Of a stretch of 64,000 bases of DNA, positions 24,845 through 33,763 are shown piece by piece. The notes under the pieces were generated by a model, which saw nothing but the letters and a program-made list of their open reading frames with translations, was not told the origin of the DNA and made no database searches. Position numbers and translations under genes: made by a program. Origin of the DNA: Rathayibacter sp. VKM Ac-2879 (GTDB lineage: Bacteria; Actinomycetota; Actinomycetes; Actinomycetales; Microbacteriaceae); the NCBI RefSeq assembly GCF_015351245.1, contig NZ_JADKSO010000001.1:434001-498000 (forward strand). The letters run 5' to 3'. Every line of letters begins with the position of its first letter. Positions within the stretch are counted from its first letter, which is position 1.

Positions 24845-27082
24845 ATGACCCACGCCGACCAGCTCGACGCCCTCACCCTCGACGAGAAGGCGTCGCTGAC
24901 CAGCGGCGACGGCCTCTGGTCGACCACGCCCGTCGCTCGGTTGGGAGTGCCCTCGATCGTCCTCACCGACGGCCCGCACGGCGTGCGCCTCCAGAGGTCG
25001 AGCGCCGACCACCTCGGCCTGGCCGACAGCGTGCCCGCGACGTGCTTCCCGCCCGCCGTCACTCTCGGCTCCACCTGGGACGTCCACCTCGCCCGTCGGG
25101 TCGGCATCGCGCTCGGCCAGGAGGCGCGAGCACTGGGAGTCGGGGTCCTGCTCGGCCCGGGCATCAACATCAAGCGTTCTCCGCTGTGCGGGCGCAACTT
25201 CGAGTACCTCTCGGAGGATCCGCTCATCAGCGGCGTCCTCGGCGCGGCGCTCGTCGGTGGCCTGCAGAGCCAGGGCGTCGGCGCCTCGCTCAAGCACTTC
25301 GCGGCCAACAACCAAGAGACGGACCGCCTCCGCGTCAGCGCCGACATCGACGAGCGCCCCCTGCGCGAGATCTACCTGCGCGCCTTCCAGAGGGTCGTCA
25401 CCGAGCAGCAGCCGTGGACGGTGATGTGCTCGTACAACCGGATCAACGGCGTGTACGCCTCCGAGAACCCGTGGCTGCTCACCACGGTGCTGCGCGAGGA
25501 GTGGGGCTTCGACGGGCTCGTCGTCTCGGACTGGGGCGCGGTCGACGACCGTGTCGCCGCTCTCGCCGCAGGGCTCGACCTCGAGATGCCCTCGAGCGGC
25601 GGCCGCAGCGACGCCCGGCTCATCGAGGCGGTGCATGCCGGAGAGCTCGCCGAGACGCACCTGACGACGGCCGCCCGCCGCCTCCTCGAACTGCTCGAAC
25701 GCGTCGCCGAGGGCGCCGACCCGAAGGCCGTCTACGATGCGGACGCCCACCACGCGCTCGCCAGGGAGGCTGCCTCCCGTGGCATCGTGCTGCTCAAGAA
25801 CGATGGCGGAGTGCTCCCGATCAACCCCTCGACCGTGGACAGCGTCGCCGTGATCGGCGAGCTCGCCCGCACCCCGCGCTACCAGGGCGCGGGCAGTTCC
25901 CTCATCACGCCGACCCGTCTCGACTCCGCCCTCGACGCGCTGCGGGAGGCGCTCGGCGAGCGGCTCTCCTTCTCGCCCGGTCACACGCTCGACGGCTCGG
26001 GAGACGCGGAGGCACTGCGGTCGGAGGCCGTCGGGGCGGCCGCGGCGGCCGAGGTCGTGGTGCTCTTCCTCGGCCTGCCCGCGACGGAGGAGTCGGAGGG
26101 ATTCGACCGCCGGCACCTCGAGCTGCCCGCCGAGCAGATCCGCCTGCTCGAGGCGATCGTCTCGGCGAACCCGCGCACCGTCGTCGTGCTCTCCAACGGC
26201 GGAGTCGTCCGTACCTCCGGGTGGCAGGACGACGTGCCGGCCCTCGTCGAGGGCTGGCTGCTCGGCCAGGCGGGCGGAGGCGCGGTCGCCGATGTCCTCC
26301 TCGGCGTCGTCAACCCCTCGGGACGCCTCGCCGAGACGATCCCGCTGCGACTCGAGGACAGCCCCGCTCACCTCGACTTTCCGGGCGGATTCGGGCACGT
26401 CCGCTACGGCGAGGGTCTCTTCGTCGGCTACCGCGGCTACGACGCCCGGGCGAGCGAGGTCGCCTTCCCCTTCGGCCACGGTCTCTCTTACACCCGGTTC
26501 GTGTACCGAGACCTCGTCGTCCTGGCCCACGAGGGCGGCCTGAGCGTCCGGCTGACCGTCGCGAACACCGGTGCCCGCGACGGACGCGAGGTCGTGCAGG
26601 CGTATGTCGGTGTGCCGGGATCCGCCGTGCCGAGGGCTCTCCGCGAGCTGCGCGGCTTCGCAGTCGTCGACCTCGCCGCCGGATCCGAGGAGGCCGTGAC
26701 GATCGAGATCGCTCGCGACGACCTCGCCTACTTCGACCCGCAGGCCGGCCGCTGGTGTGTGGAGGGCGGCGAGTACCGCGTCGAGGTGGGTGCCTCGAGC
26801 CGTGACCTGCGGGTGAGTGCCACCGTCGCGGTGGTGGGCGATGACGTGGCGCGTCCGCTCACGGCGGCGTCGACGCTCGCCGAATGGCTCGCGCGCCCCC
26901 GCGCCGGGGCGCTGCTGCGCGAGGCGCTCGCCTCCGGGGGCGGGATGCTCGCGTCGGCGGCGGAGGATCCGGCTGCGCTGGCATTGCTCGGCTCGATGCC
27001 TCTGAGCCGGCTGGCCGTGTTCCCCGGGAGCCCACTCGACGAGGCGACCCTCGCGAGCCTCCTCGAGGCCGAACGCTCCTGA
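24845..27082 (+). CDS. Glycoside hydrolase family 3 beta-glucosidase
   Basis: A 745-residue GH3 enzyme without a signal peptide, so cytoplasmic. The N-terminal barrel has LTDGPHGVR, GRNFEYLSEDP and SLKHFAANNQET; the nucleophile is Asp229 in GLVVSDWGAV. The second domain has the GNGGVVRTSGW-like stretch around VVLSNGG, and the C-terminal fibronectin-III-like domain ends VEVGASSRDLRV. It should hydrolyse beta-glucosides brought in by the neighbouring MFS transporter. The ATG at 24845 lies right after GGAGAGCAGCC. Confidence 0.93.
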   Translation: MTHADQLDALTLDEKASLTSGDGLWSTTPVARLGVPSIVLTDGPHGVRLQRSSADHLGLADSVPATCFPPAVTLGSTWDVHLARRVGIALGQEARALGVGVLLGPGINIKRSPLCGRNFEYLSEDPLISGVLGAALVGGLQSQGVGASLKHFAANNQETDRLRVSADIDERPLREIYLRAFQRVVTEQQPWTVMCSYNRINGVYASENPWLLTTVLREEWGFDGLVVSDWGAVDDRVAALAAGLDLEMPSSGGRSDARLIEAVHAGELAETHLTTAARRLLELLERVAEGADPKAVYDADAHHALAREAASRGIVLLKNDGGVLPINPSTVDSVAVIGELARTPRYQGAGSSLITPTRLDSALDALREALGERLSFSPGHTLDGSGDAEALRSEAVGAAAAAEVVVLFLGLPATEESEGFDRRHLELPAEQIRLLEAIVSANPRTVVVLSNGGVVRTSGWQDDVPALVEGWLLGQAGGGAVADVLLGVVNPSGRLAETIPLRLEDSPAHLDFPGGFGHVRYGEGLFVGYRGYDARASEVAFPFGHGLSYTRFVYRDLVVLAHEGGLSVRLTVANTGARDGREVVQAYVGVPGSAVPRALRELRGFAVVDLAAGSEEAVTIEIARDDLAYFDPQAGRWCVEGGEYRVEVGASSRDLRVSATVAVVGDDVARPLTAASTLAEWLARPRAGALLREALASGGGMLASAAEDPAALALLGSMPLSRLAVFPGSPLDEATLASLLEAERS

Positions 27083-27099
27083 GGGGCGGCCCCGGTCGA

Positions 27100-27167
27100 C
27101 ACAACGTCAGCCGTGACGCGTTCTCGCGCACCATCGTGGCTGAGACCTCGTCGTGGCTGACGTTGTG
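27100..27167. repeat. Family B 68-bp palindromic element, copy 1
   Basis: Arms CACAACGTCAGCC (27100-27112) and GGCTGACGTTGTG (27155-27167) are perfect complements. The centre contains CGCGCACCATCGTGGCTGAG, identical to copy 2 and in the same orientation. It lies between the GH3 gene and the MFS gene. Four copies in this window have the same length to the base. Confidence 0.85.
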
Positions 27168-27174
27168 CGCGAGT

Positions 27175-28401
27175 TCACTCGCCGAACGTGATGGCCTGCG
27201 CCTCGACGAGCTCGGGCTCTGCCTCGTGTGCGTCCGCGCGCACCAGCGTGTGGCGTCCGAGCAGCACGATCAGGGCGGCGACGGCCACGGCTCCAGCGGC
27301 CGCAAACATCGGGAAGGCCGGAGAGATCGCCGCGGCGAGGGCGGAGGCGGCTGGCGGAGCGATCGCGCCGCCGAGGAAGCGCACTCCCGAGTAGGCGGAG
27401 GAGGCGACGGAACGCGGCAGCTCGGTGGCCTCCATCACGCACTCGGTCAGCACCGTGTTGACGACACCCAGCAGCAGGCCGCCGACGATGATGCAGACGA
27501 TGAGGCCGACCCGCGATGAGATCGCCAGCCCGCCGGCGATCAGGTCGAGCGCCAGCAGCACGAGCACCGAGCGCAGCACGACGGTCCGCGGGAGGCGCGC
27601 GGTCAACAGCGGGGCGACGAACACCGAGGTGATCGCGACGCTCAGGCCCCAGCCGAAGAACGTGAAGCCGAGTCCCATCTCGTCGAGTCGCAGCGGATAG
27701 GGGGTGTAGGCCAGCAGGACGAAGAAGCCGATGTTGTAGAAGAGCGCGGCGGCCGCGAGGGTGCGGATGGCGGGCACCTTGAGGGCGGCGAAGGGCGCCG
27801 AGAGCGGCGTCGGCGTGGGCTTCGGGCCGTCCTCGCGCAGGAGGGTCGCGATGGCGATGAAGCCCACTGCCATCAGCACGGCGGTGCCGAAGAAGGGTCC
27901 GCGCCAGGACACGCTGCCGAGGAGGCCGCCCAGCAGCGGCCCGACCGCGATGCCGACACCCAGCGCGGCCTCGTAGAGCACGATTGCGGCCGAGGAGCCT
28001 CCGCTGGCCGCCCCGACGATCGTCGAGAGCGCGGTCGAGATGAAGAGCGCGTTGCCGAATCCCCAGCCCGCTCGGAAGCCGATGACGCCTTCGACGCTGC
28101 CGGCCGAGCCGGCGAGGGCGGCGAAGACCACGATCAGCACCAGGCCGATCATCAGCGTCTTCTTTGCGCCGATGCGGCTCGACAGCCAGCTGGTGAAGAA
28201 CATCACCACGCCGGTGATGACGAGGTAGCTCGTGAACAGCAGCGACGTCTCGGTCGGGGTCGCGCGGAGGCTCTCGGCGATCGCCGGGAGGATCGGGTCG
28301 ACGAGTCCGATGCCCATGAAGGCGATGACCGCCGCGAAGGCGACGGCCCAGACTGCGAGCGGCTGCTTGAGGATCGAACCCTGGGAGGGGGAGGTGGTCA
28401 C
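27175..28401 (-). CDS. MFS transporter (drug/metabolite efflux type)
   Basis: A 408-residue MFS protein with twelve helices. SSRIGAKKTLMIGLVLIVV holds the motif A loop, and EAALGVGIAVGPLLGGLLG the motif C of proton-driven exporters. The gene's start overlaps the stop of a MarR regulator by four bases (ATGA), the typical arrangement of a drug-response efflux pump. Its stop is eight bases from a family B repeat. Confidence 0.87.
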   Translation of the reverse strand: MTTSPSQGSILKQPLAVWAVAFAAVIAFMGIGLVDPILPAIAESLRATPTETSLLFTSYLVITGVVMFFTSWLSSRIGAKKTLMIGLVLIVVFAALAGSAGSVEGVIGFRAGWGFGNALFISTALSTIVGAASGGSSAAIVLYEAALGVGIAVGPLLGGLLGSVSWRGPFFGTAVLMAVGFIAIATLLREDGPKPTPTPLSAPFAALKVPAIRTLAAAALFYNIGFFVLLAYTPYPLRLDEMGLGFTFFGWGLSVAITSVFVAPLLTARLPRTVVLRSVLVLLALDLIAGGLAISSRVGLIVCIIVGGLLLGVVNTVLTECVMEATELPRSVASSAYSGVRFLGGAIAPPAASALAAAISPAFPMFAAAGAVAVAALIVLLGRHTLVRADAHEAEPELVEAQAITFGE

Positions 28402-28877
28402 GACTGGCCTTTCTGGGGAGAGGTGGGGGAGGTGCCTGTGATGCGCGCGACGCGGGCCTCGACGATCGCGGCGGCCCGCTCGATGGTCTGGTGCTCGTCG
28501 TCGTCGAGGTCGTCGAACAGGGGTGCGAGCGCGCTCTCGAGGCGGAGGCGGTGCTCGCCGAGGGCGGTGAAGCCCGCGGCGGTGCCCTCGATCAGCCAGG
28601 CGCGACCGTCGTTCTCGTCGTGCACCCGGCGGATCCAGCCGGCCTCGTCGAGGCGGGCGATGATTCCGGTCATCGTCGGCTGGGTGACCCGCACACGCTC
28701 GGCCAGCTCACCGAGGCGGGCCGGGGAGGAGGTGCGCAGCTCGGCGAGGGTGGTCCAGACCGCGCCGGCTTGGGCGCCGAGCCCTGTGGCGCCACTGGAG
28801 CGACCTGCGAACCGCGTGAGAGCGGTGGCGGCGGAGGCGAGCCGCACGGGAGCGCTGGAATCGGGCACGAGGAACAA
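28398..28877 (-). CDS. MarR family transcriptional regulator
   Basis: A 159-residue winged helix regulator: [45 protein letters not shown] is the MarR recognition helix and wing (residues 53-100). It is translationally coupled to the MFS exporter and probably represses both from the operator beside its start. The inducing compound cannot be told. Confidence 0.88.
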   Translation of the reverse strand: MFLVPDSSAPVRLASAATALTRFAGRSSGATGLGAQAGAVWTTLAELRTSSPARLGELAERVRVTQPTMTGIIARLDEAGWIRRVHDENDGRAWLIEGTAAGFTALGEHRLRLESALAPLFDDLDDDEHQTIERAAAIVEARVARITGTSPTSPQKGQS

Positions 28878-28886
28878 TATAGCACT

Positions 28887-28898
28887 CCTATGTATAGG
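28887..28898. promoter_or_regulatory. Probable MarR operator
   Basis: CCTATGTATAGG, two perfect 5-base arms with a 2-base gap, lies nine bases beyond the marR start codon within an AT-rich patch (CAATATAGCACT precedes it). Such sites are the usual autoregulatory operators of MarR proteins. It also lies upstream of the divergent amine oxidase gene. Confidence 0.5.
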
Positions 28899-29006
28899 GG
28901 ATGCGCGCGGGTCCTCGTAGGGGCACTGCCCTTTTCGTCTGCCCGTGTGTCAAAATGGTTCGAGATCCTTCGCCATGAGCCCGGGCCACCGACGGAACGA
29001 GAAGTG

Positions 29007-30407
29007 ATGTCCTCTATCGAGCGCGATGTCGTCGTGATCGGAGCCGGCGCCACCGGCCTCACCGCGGCACTCCGACTACACGAGGCCGGCTATGACGTCG
29101 TCGTGGTTGAGGCGCGAGAGCGGGTCGGCGGACGCCTCGAAACCCGCGTGGTCGAGGGACAACTGCTCGAACTCGGCGGTCAGTGGGTCTCGCCCGACCA
29201 GACCGCGCTGCTCCAGACGCTCGACGAGCTGGGCTTGCGCACCTACTCCCGCTACCGCGCCGGCGAGAGCGTCTACCTCGGCGCCGACGCCTCCGCACGC
29301 CGCTTCACCGGCGAGATCTTCCCCGGACCCGAACGCACCGAGGCCGAGGTCGCCCGACTCATCGCCGACCTCGACCGTCTCTCGGCCGAGACCGATCCTG
29401 CCGCACCGTGGGAGCATCCGCTCGCCCACGCCTACGACCGCATCACCTTCGCGGCGTGGCTCGACCAGCAGAGCGACGATGCGGAGGCGCGCGCGACCAT
29501 CGCGCTGTTCCTCGCCGGCGCGATGCTCACCAAGCCCGCCCACGCGTTCTCCCTCCTTCAGGCGCTGCTCATGGCGGCGAGCGCGGGCGGCTTCCGGCAT
29601 CTGGTCGACGCCGACTTCATCCTCGACAGGCGCGTCATCGGGGGCCTGCAGCAGGTGCCGGAGCGGCTGGCCGAGCGACTCGGCGGCGAGCGGGTCCTGC
29701 TCGGGCAGCCGGCGCGGTCGCTGCGGTGGAGTCGCGAGGGCGTCGAGGTCCGCACCGACGCGCTGAGCATCCGCGCCCGCCATGCGATCGTCGCCGTGCC
29801 GCCGAACCTCGTCGGCCGCATCGCCTTCGAGCCGCCGCTCCCGCGTCTTCGTCAGCAGGCGCTCCAGCATCAGTCCCTGGGGCTGGTGATCAAGGTGCAC
29901 GCGAGCTACCCCACGCCGTTCTGGCGCGCCGACGGCCTCTCGGGCACCGCCTTCAGCCCGCACGCCCTCGTGCACGAGGCTTACGACAACTCCAACCACG
30001 GCGAGGAGCGCGGGACGCTCGTCGGCTTCGTCTCAGACGAGAAGGCCGATCGCCTGCTCGCGCTGCCCGACGCCGAGCGCAAGGCGGCGGTCCTCAGCTC
30101 TCTCGCCGCCTACTTCGGACCGGCCGCTCTCGATCCGCTCGTCTACTACGAGAGTGATTGGGCGTCGGAGGAGTGGACGCAGGGTGCCTACGCTGCGAGC
30201 TTCGACCTCGGCGGTCTCACCCGCTACGGCGCGATGCAGCTCGAGCCGGTGGGTCCCGTCCGCTTCGGCTCGAGCGATCTCGCCGCCGAGGGGTACCAGC
30301 ACGTGGACGGCGCGATCCGTGTCGGATGGCGCCTGGCACAGGAGATCATCGACGAGGACGGCGCGACCGCGTCGTCGCCCGAGCGCGAAGGAGCACTGCC
30401 CGTATGA
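29007..30407 (+). CDS. Flavin-containing amine oxidase (putrescine oxidase-like)
   Basis: A 466-residue FAD amine oxidase. The dinucleotide loop DVVVIGAGATGLTAALRLHEAG is followed by VVEARERVGGRLETR and LELGGQWVSP, and the C-terminal FAD-site sequence GYQHVDGAIRVGWRLAQEI. This set fits putrescine/monoamine oxidases of actinobacteria (Rhodococcus, Kocuria), producing an aminoaldehyde and H2O2. The next gene, an aldehyde dehydrogenase, overlaps by four bases and would oxidise the aldehyde. The ATG at 29007 was chosen because the Rossmann fold begins directly after. Confidence 0.88.
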   Translation: MSSIERDVVVIGAGATGLTAALRLHEAGYDVVVVEARERVGGRLETRVVEGQLLELGGQWVSPDQTALLQTLDELGLRTYSRYRAGESVYLGADASARRFTGEIFPGPERTEAEVARLIADLDRLSAETDPAAPWEHPLAHAYDRITFAAWLDQQSDDAEARATIALFLAGAMLTKPAHAFSLLQALLMAASAGGFRHLVDADFILDRRVIGGLQQVPERLAERLGGERVLLGQPARSLRWSREGVEVRTDALSIRARHAIVAVPPNLVGRIAFEPPLPRLRQQALQHQSLGLVIKVHASYPTPFWRADGLSGTAFSPHALVHEAYDNSNHGEERGTLVGFVSDEKADRLLALPDAERKAAVLSSLAAYFGPAALDPLVYYESDWASEEWTQGAYAASFDLGGLTRYGAMQLEPVGPVRFGSSDLAAEGYQHVDGAIRVGWRLAQEIIDEDGATASSPEREGALPV

Positions 30408-31786
30408 GCATCCAGTACGCCGTCACCGACCCGGCCTCCGGCGAGACCCTGCGCGAGTACCCGACGATCGACGACGAGGCCCTCGGGCGGGCGATCAGTG
30501 CCGCGCACGACGCCTACTCCGCCTGGTCGCGCACCGTGCCGGTCGCGACGAGGGCAGCGCTGATCGCCCGAGTGGCCGAACTGCACACCGAGCGCGCCGA
30601 CGAGCTGGCCGCGATCGTCGTGCGCGAGATGGGCAAGCCGCTCGACCAGGCGCAGGGCGAGGTCGGCTTCGCGGCCGACATCTACCGCTACTACGCCGAA
30701 AACGGTGCGGCCTTCCTCGCCGACGAGCCGATCGAGCTCGCCGAAGGCACCGGCACTGCCGTGATCCGCCGCGCGGGGCTGGGCGTGCTGCTGGGCATCA
30801 TGCCGTGGAACTTCCCCTACTACCAGGTGGCGCGTTTCGCGGGCCCCAACATCGTTGCGGGCAACACGATCCTGCTCAAGCACGCCCCCCAGTGCCCGGA
30901 GTCGGCGGCCGCCATCGCCGAGATCTTCCGCACCGCGGCCGAGGAGCTGGGCGCCCCTGCCGGCGTCTACGTGAACCTGTACGCCTCGAACGAGCAGGCC
31001 GCCACCGTCATCGCCGACCCGCGCGTGCAGGGAGTCTCGGTCACCGGCTCCGAGCGCGCGGGAGCGGCGGTCGCCGAGCTCGCCGGACGCCACCTCAAGA
31101 AGGTCGTGCTCGAGCTCGGCGGATCCGATCCCTTCGTGCTGCTCTCGACGGACGACCTCGACAAGGCCGTCGAGGACGCGGTCGCCGCCCGTCTCGACAA
31201 CAACGGGCAGTCGTGCAACGCCGCCAAGCGCTTCATCGTCGTCGACGAGCTGTACGACGCCTTCGCCGAGAAGTTCACGGAGGCGTTCACCCGTGCCCAG
31301 CCCGCCGATCCGTTCGCGGAGGGGACCCTGCTCGGCCCGCTCTCCTCGTCGGCTGCGACTGAGCGGCTGAAGGACCAGCTCGCCCGGGCCGTCGAGCAGG
31401 GCGCAACCGTGCGCGCGAGCGGCGAGGTGACCGGCAACTTCTTCCCGCCGGCCGTGCTCGAAGACGTCACTCCCGCAATGGACGCCTACCGCGAGGAGTT
31501 CTTCGGACCCGTTGCCGCGCTCTACCGCGTGCGCGACGAAGACGAGGCCATCGTCATCGCGAACGACACCCCGTACGGGCTCGGCTCCTACCTCTATACG
31601 ACCGACCACGAGCAGGCGTTGCGCCTGGCCGATCGCATCGACGCGGGCATGGTCTGGGTCAATCTCGTTCTCGGCGACGCGGCCGAGTTGCCTTTCGGCG
31701 GCGTGAAGCGCTCGGGTACTGGCCGCGAGATGGGCCGCCCTGCGCTGGAGGAGTTCGTGAACAAGAAGCTGATTCGCATCGCTTAA
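30404..31786 (+). CDS. NAD(P)-dependent aldehyde dehydrogenase (aminobutanal/succinate-semialdehyde type)
   Basis: A 460-residue aldehyde dehydrogenase. It has MPWNFPYYQVARFAGPN, VVLELGGSDPFVLL with the catalytic Glu, and NNGQSCNAAKRFIV with the catalytic Cys. The closest pattern is succinate-semialdehyde dehydrogenase (GabD-like). It overlaps the amine oxidase gene (ATGA), so both form an operon that would turn putrescine or another monoamine into a carboxylic acid. The specific substrate is inferred from the pairing. Confidence 0.9.
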   Translation: MSIQYAVTDPASGETLREYPTIDDEALGRAISAAHDAYSAWSRTVPVATRAALIARVAELHTERADELAAIVVREMGKPLDQAQGEVGFAADIYRYYAENGAAFLADEPIELAEGTGTAVIRRAGLGVLLGIMPWNFPYYQVARFAGPNIVAGNTILLKHAPQCPESAAAIAEIFRTAAEELGAPAGVYVNLYASNEQAATVIADPRVQGVSVTGSERAGAAVAELAGRHLKKVVLELGGSDPFVLLSTDDLDKAVEDAVAARLDNNGQSCNAAKRFIVVDELYDAFAEKFTEAFTRAQPADPFAEGTLLGPLSSSAATERLKDQLARAVEQGATVRASGEVTGNFFPPAVLEDVTPAMDAYREEFFGPVAALYRVRDEDEAIVIANDTPYGLGSYLYTTDHEQALRLADRIDAGMVWVNLVLGDAAELPFGGVKRSGTGREMGRPALEEFVNKKLIRIA

Positions 31787-31808
31787 GCCGCGTGGGCAGT
31801 CCCGGCAA

Positions 31809-31876
31809 CACAACGTCAGCTGAGACGCTGTCGCGCGCACCATCGTGGCTGAGGCGGCGTCTCAGCTGACGTTGTG
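31809..31876. repeat. Family B 68-bp palindromic element, copy 2
   Basis: Perfect 20-base arms: CACAACGTCAGCTGAGACGC (31809-31828) and its complement at 31857-31876. The centre has CGCGCACCATCGTGGCTGAG, identical to copy 1. It lies between the aldehyde dehydrogenase gene and the first tandem-repeat protein gene. Confidence 0.85.
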
Positions 31877-31920
31877 CCGTGCCCGTTCCCTTGCCGCCTG
31901 ACGGGCGGTGGCCACGGGAC

Positions 31921-31968
31921 GACGGAAGGAGGGGTGTCGAGCTGATCGCCCGGCACCCCTCCTCCCGT
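31921..31968. terminator. Hairpin after the first tandem-repeat gene
   Basis: GACGGAAGGAGGGGTG (31921-31936) pairs with CACCCCTCCTCCCGTC at the far side with one mismatch, around a 16-17 base loop. It lies about 70 bases past the stop of the minus-strand gene at 32036 and could also end transcription from the plus-strand operon before it. Confidence 0.65.
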
Positions 31969-32035
31969 CATCGCGGAGATCCTGCGGAGAGACGACCAAC
32001 GCCGCCTCTCAGAAAGGATCCGGCAGCCGGACTAG

Positions 32036-33151
32036 TCAGCTGCAGGTGGGATCGACCACATAGGTGGCGATGTCGGCATTGGTCGAGTCGACGTGCTCGC
32101 CGACGGCGGAGGAGACGTTGGAAGCGACGGGGGTGGTGCGGATCTTCCACCAGAGTTCGCCGTTGACGAGGAAGAAGCCGTAGCCGACGGCGGTGGCGTT
32201 GGCGGGGATCTGGTCGTAGGTGTCAAACCGTCCGTTTGAGTTCCATTGGTAGCTTTTTCCGTTGGCCTCGAAGGTGGCGACGTCGGCATTCAGCGAGTCG
32301 ACGTGTTGTCCGACGGCGGAGGTGACTCCGGTGATGACGGGGGTGGTGCGGCCCTTCCACCAGAGTTCGCCGTTGACGAGGAAGAAGCCGTAGCCGACGG
32401 CGGTGGCGTTGGCGGGAATGTTCGGGTAGGTGTTGAGCTGTCCGTTTGAGTTCCATTGGTAGCTGGTTCCGTTGGCCTCGACGGTGGCGACGTCGGCATT
32501 CAGCGAGTCGACGTGTTGTCCGACGGCGGAGGTGACTCCGGTGATGACGGGGGTGGTGCGGCCCTTCCACCAGAGTTCGCCGTTGACGAGGAAGAAACCG
32601 TAGCCGACCGCCTTCGCGCCGGACGGAATATTCGAATAGGTCTCGAGCTGTCCGGTCGAGCGCCACTGATAGTTGCCCCCACCTGGCGCCGCTGTTGCGG
32701 AGACGGGTGCGGTGGTGCCGAGCGAGTCGGAGGCGGCGGCGAAGGTGCTGGTGCCGCCCTTCGCGGGGACGCTGATGGCGGGGAGGGTGATGAGTCCGTT
32801 GGAGTCTGTTGTCGCTGAGTGGCTGGTGGAGCCGTCGGAGAAGGTGTAGCCGTCGGTGAGGGTGACGGTGATGGTTTTTCCGGGGTCGGGTGTGGTGCCG
32901 TCGGTGGTGCGTCGTACTTGGACGCCGGTGATGGTGCTGCAGCCTTGGCCGGTGTAGGAGTTTTGGGTGAATCTGAGGGTGGGTGTGCCAGAGGCTGCGG
33001 CGGCAGGGGTGGCGGTGGCGACGGCGACGGCGGGGAGGGTCCAGGCGACGCCTTTCACCAGGGTGCGGCGATGGACGCCGTCCTCGGCGGGAATGCTCCA
33101 GCCGGTGAGCGGAGCCGCGCTGTCGCGGGATTCGGAGGGGTTCTTGGTCAT
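32036..33151 (-). CDS. Tat-exported tandem-repeat protein 1
   Basis: A 371-residue secreted protein. The N-terminus has a twin-arginine signal (HRRTLVKGVAW, Arg28-Arg29) ending in ATPAAAA near residue 53. Residues 55-150 look like a beta-sandwich (bacterial Ig-like) domain: TITGVQVRRTTDGTTPDPGK, then DGYTFSDGSTSHSATTDSNG. Three repeats of exactly 70 residues follow (161-230, 231-300, 301-370), each with AVGYGFFLVNGELWWK and SAVGQHVDSLNADVAT. Cys71 and Cys370 are the only cysteines I see, and the paralogue at 35759 has them in the same places, which suggests a disulfide joining the first and last domains. No wall-sorting motif or membrane anchor was seen. The function is unknown; a divergent AraC gene lies upstream. 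Confidence 0.8.
   Translation of the reverse strand: MTKNPSESRDSAAPLTGWSIPAEDGVHRRTLVKGVAWTLPAVAVATATPAAAASGTPTLRFTQNSYTGQGCSTITGVQVRRTTDGTTPDPGKTITVTLTDGYTFSDGSTSHSATTDSNGLITLPAISVPAKGGTSTFAAASDSLGTTAPVSATAAPGGGNYQWRSTGQLETYSNIPSGAKAVGYGFFLVNGELWWKGRTTPVITGVTSAVGQHVDSLNADVATVEANGTSYQWNSNGQLNTYPNIPANATAVGYGFFLVNGELWWKGRTTPVITGVTSAVGQHVDSLNADVATFEANGKSYQWNSNGRFDTYDQIPANATAVGYGFFLVNGELWWKIRTTPVASNVSSAVGEHVDSTNADIATYVVDPTCS
32042..32671 (-). repeat. Three 210-bp in-gene repeats
   Basis: The coding repeats are 210 bp each (32462-32671, 32252-32461, 32042-32251). More than 100 bases around 32281-32385 are identical to those 210 bases further on, while other parts have diverged. The landmark CGTTGACGAGGAAGAA recurs at 32161, 32371 and 32581. 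Such similarity at DNA level points to recent duplication or gene conversion. Confidence 0.9.
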
Positions 33152-33763
33152 GTGCTCGAACTTTCATCATGGAGAAGGGGGGCAGGGGAATCATCGCCAG
33201 CTCCCGCCTCCGCACGCCCTCGTCTGACCGTTATTTGATTGCTCGTTGCCGGAAAGAGCCGCCGTGCCGTGGCTGTGGCGGTATCGATGAGGAGGCGGGG
33301 GCTCGGTGTCACGAGAATGTGGCGGAGTTCTCTGGAGTGGAGGAACCGGCGGCGATGCCGGCCACTATTGCCAGCGGCGCGTCGCTCTCGAGGCGAGAAG
33401 GGCGACTTTGTGAGGCTCAGTGCAATAAGACACACCGAGTGGGGCGTATAGACACATGAATGTGCGGGTCTTCTCGAGGAGGCGGGCGGTCGTGGCCGAG
33501 CTGTCGACAGCGCGGCATCGAGCGTCGTCCGTCTGAAAATGACCCCTGTTTGGGGGTTGTTACTACGGGCTGAGGGGCTGAACTGCGCCCACCGGCTCCC
33601 TCCTTGAGTGCTTTTAGCGGCCGCTTATTGCACACCGTTCGCCGGAAAGTGTGGCCGACTATCGCGTCCGAGGTGCTGTGGTCAGAATCGAGCGGGTGCC
33701 CCCACGCCCTCCGAGGGCCCATTTCTGCCTTGTGCCGACTATTGAGGGATATCTGAAAGGCGT
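33152..33763. promoter_or_regulatory. Long divergent control region with inverted repeat
   Basis: This 612-base region separates repeat protein 1 from its AraC gene; the paralogous gap at 37154 is only 158 bases. GTGCAATAAG (33420-33429) and CTTATTGCAC (33624-33633) are a perfect inverted repeat 194 bases apart, possibly two regulator half-sites. The leader GAAAGTTCGAGCACATG (minus strand) before the repeat-protein start is the same as in the second module. No convincing gene was seen. Confidence 0.4.

Noticed and set aside
24170-26530. A 786-codon minus-strand open frame opposite the GH3 gene
   Set aside because: Only the last 189 residues (from 24739) are a TetR protein; the rest is antisense to the glucosidase.
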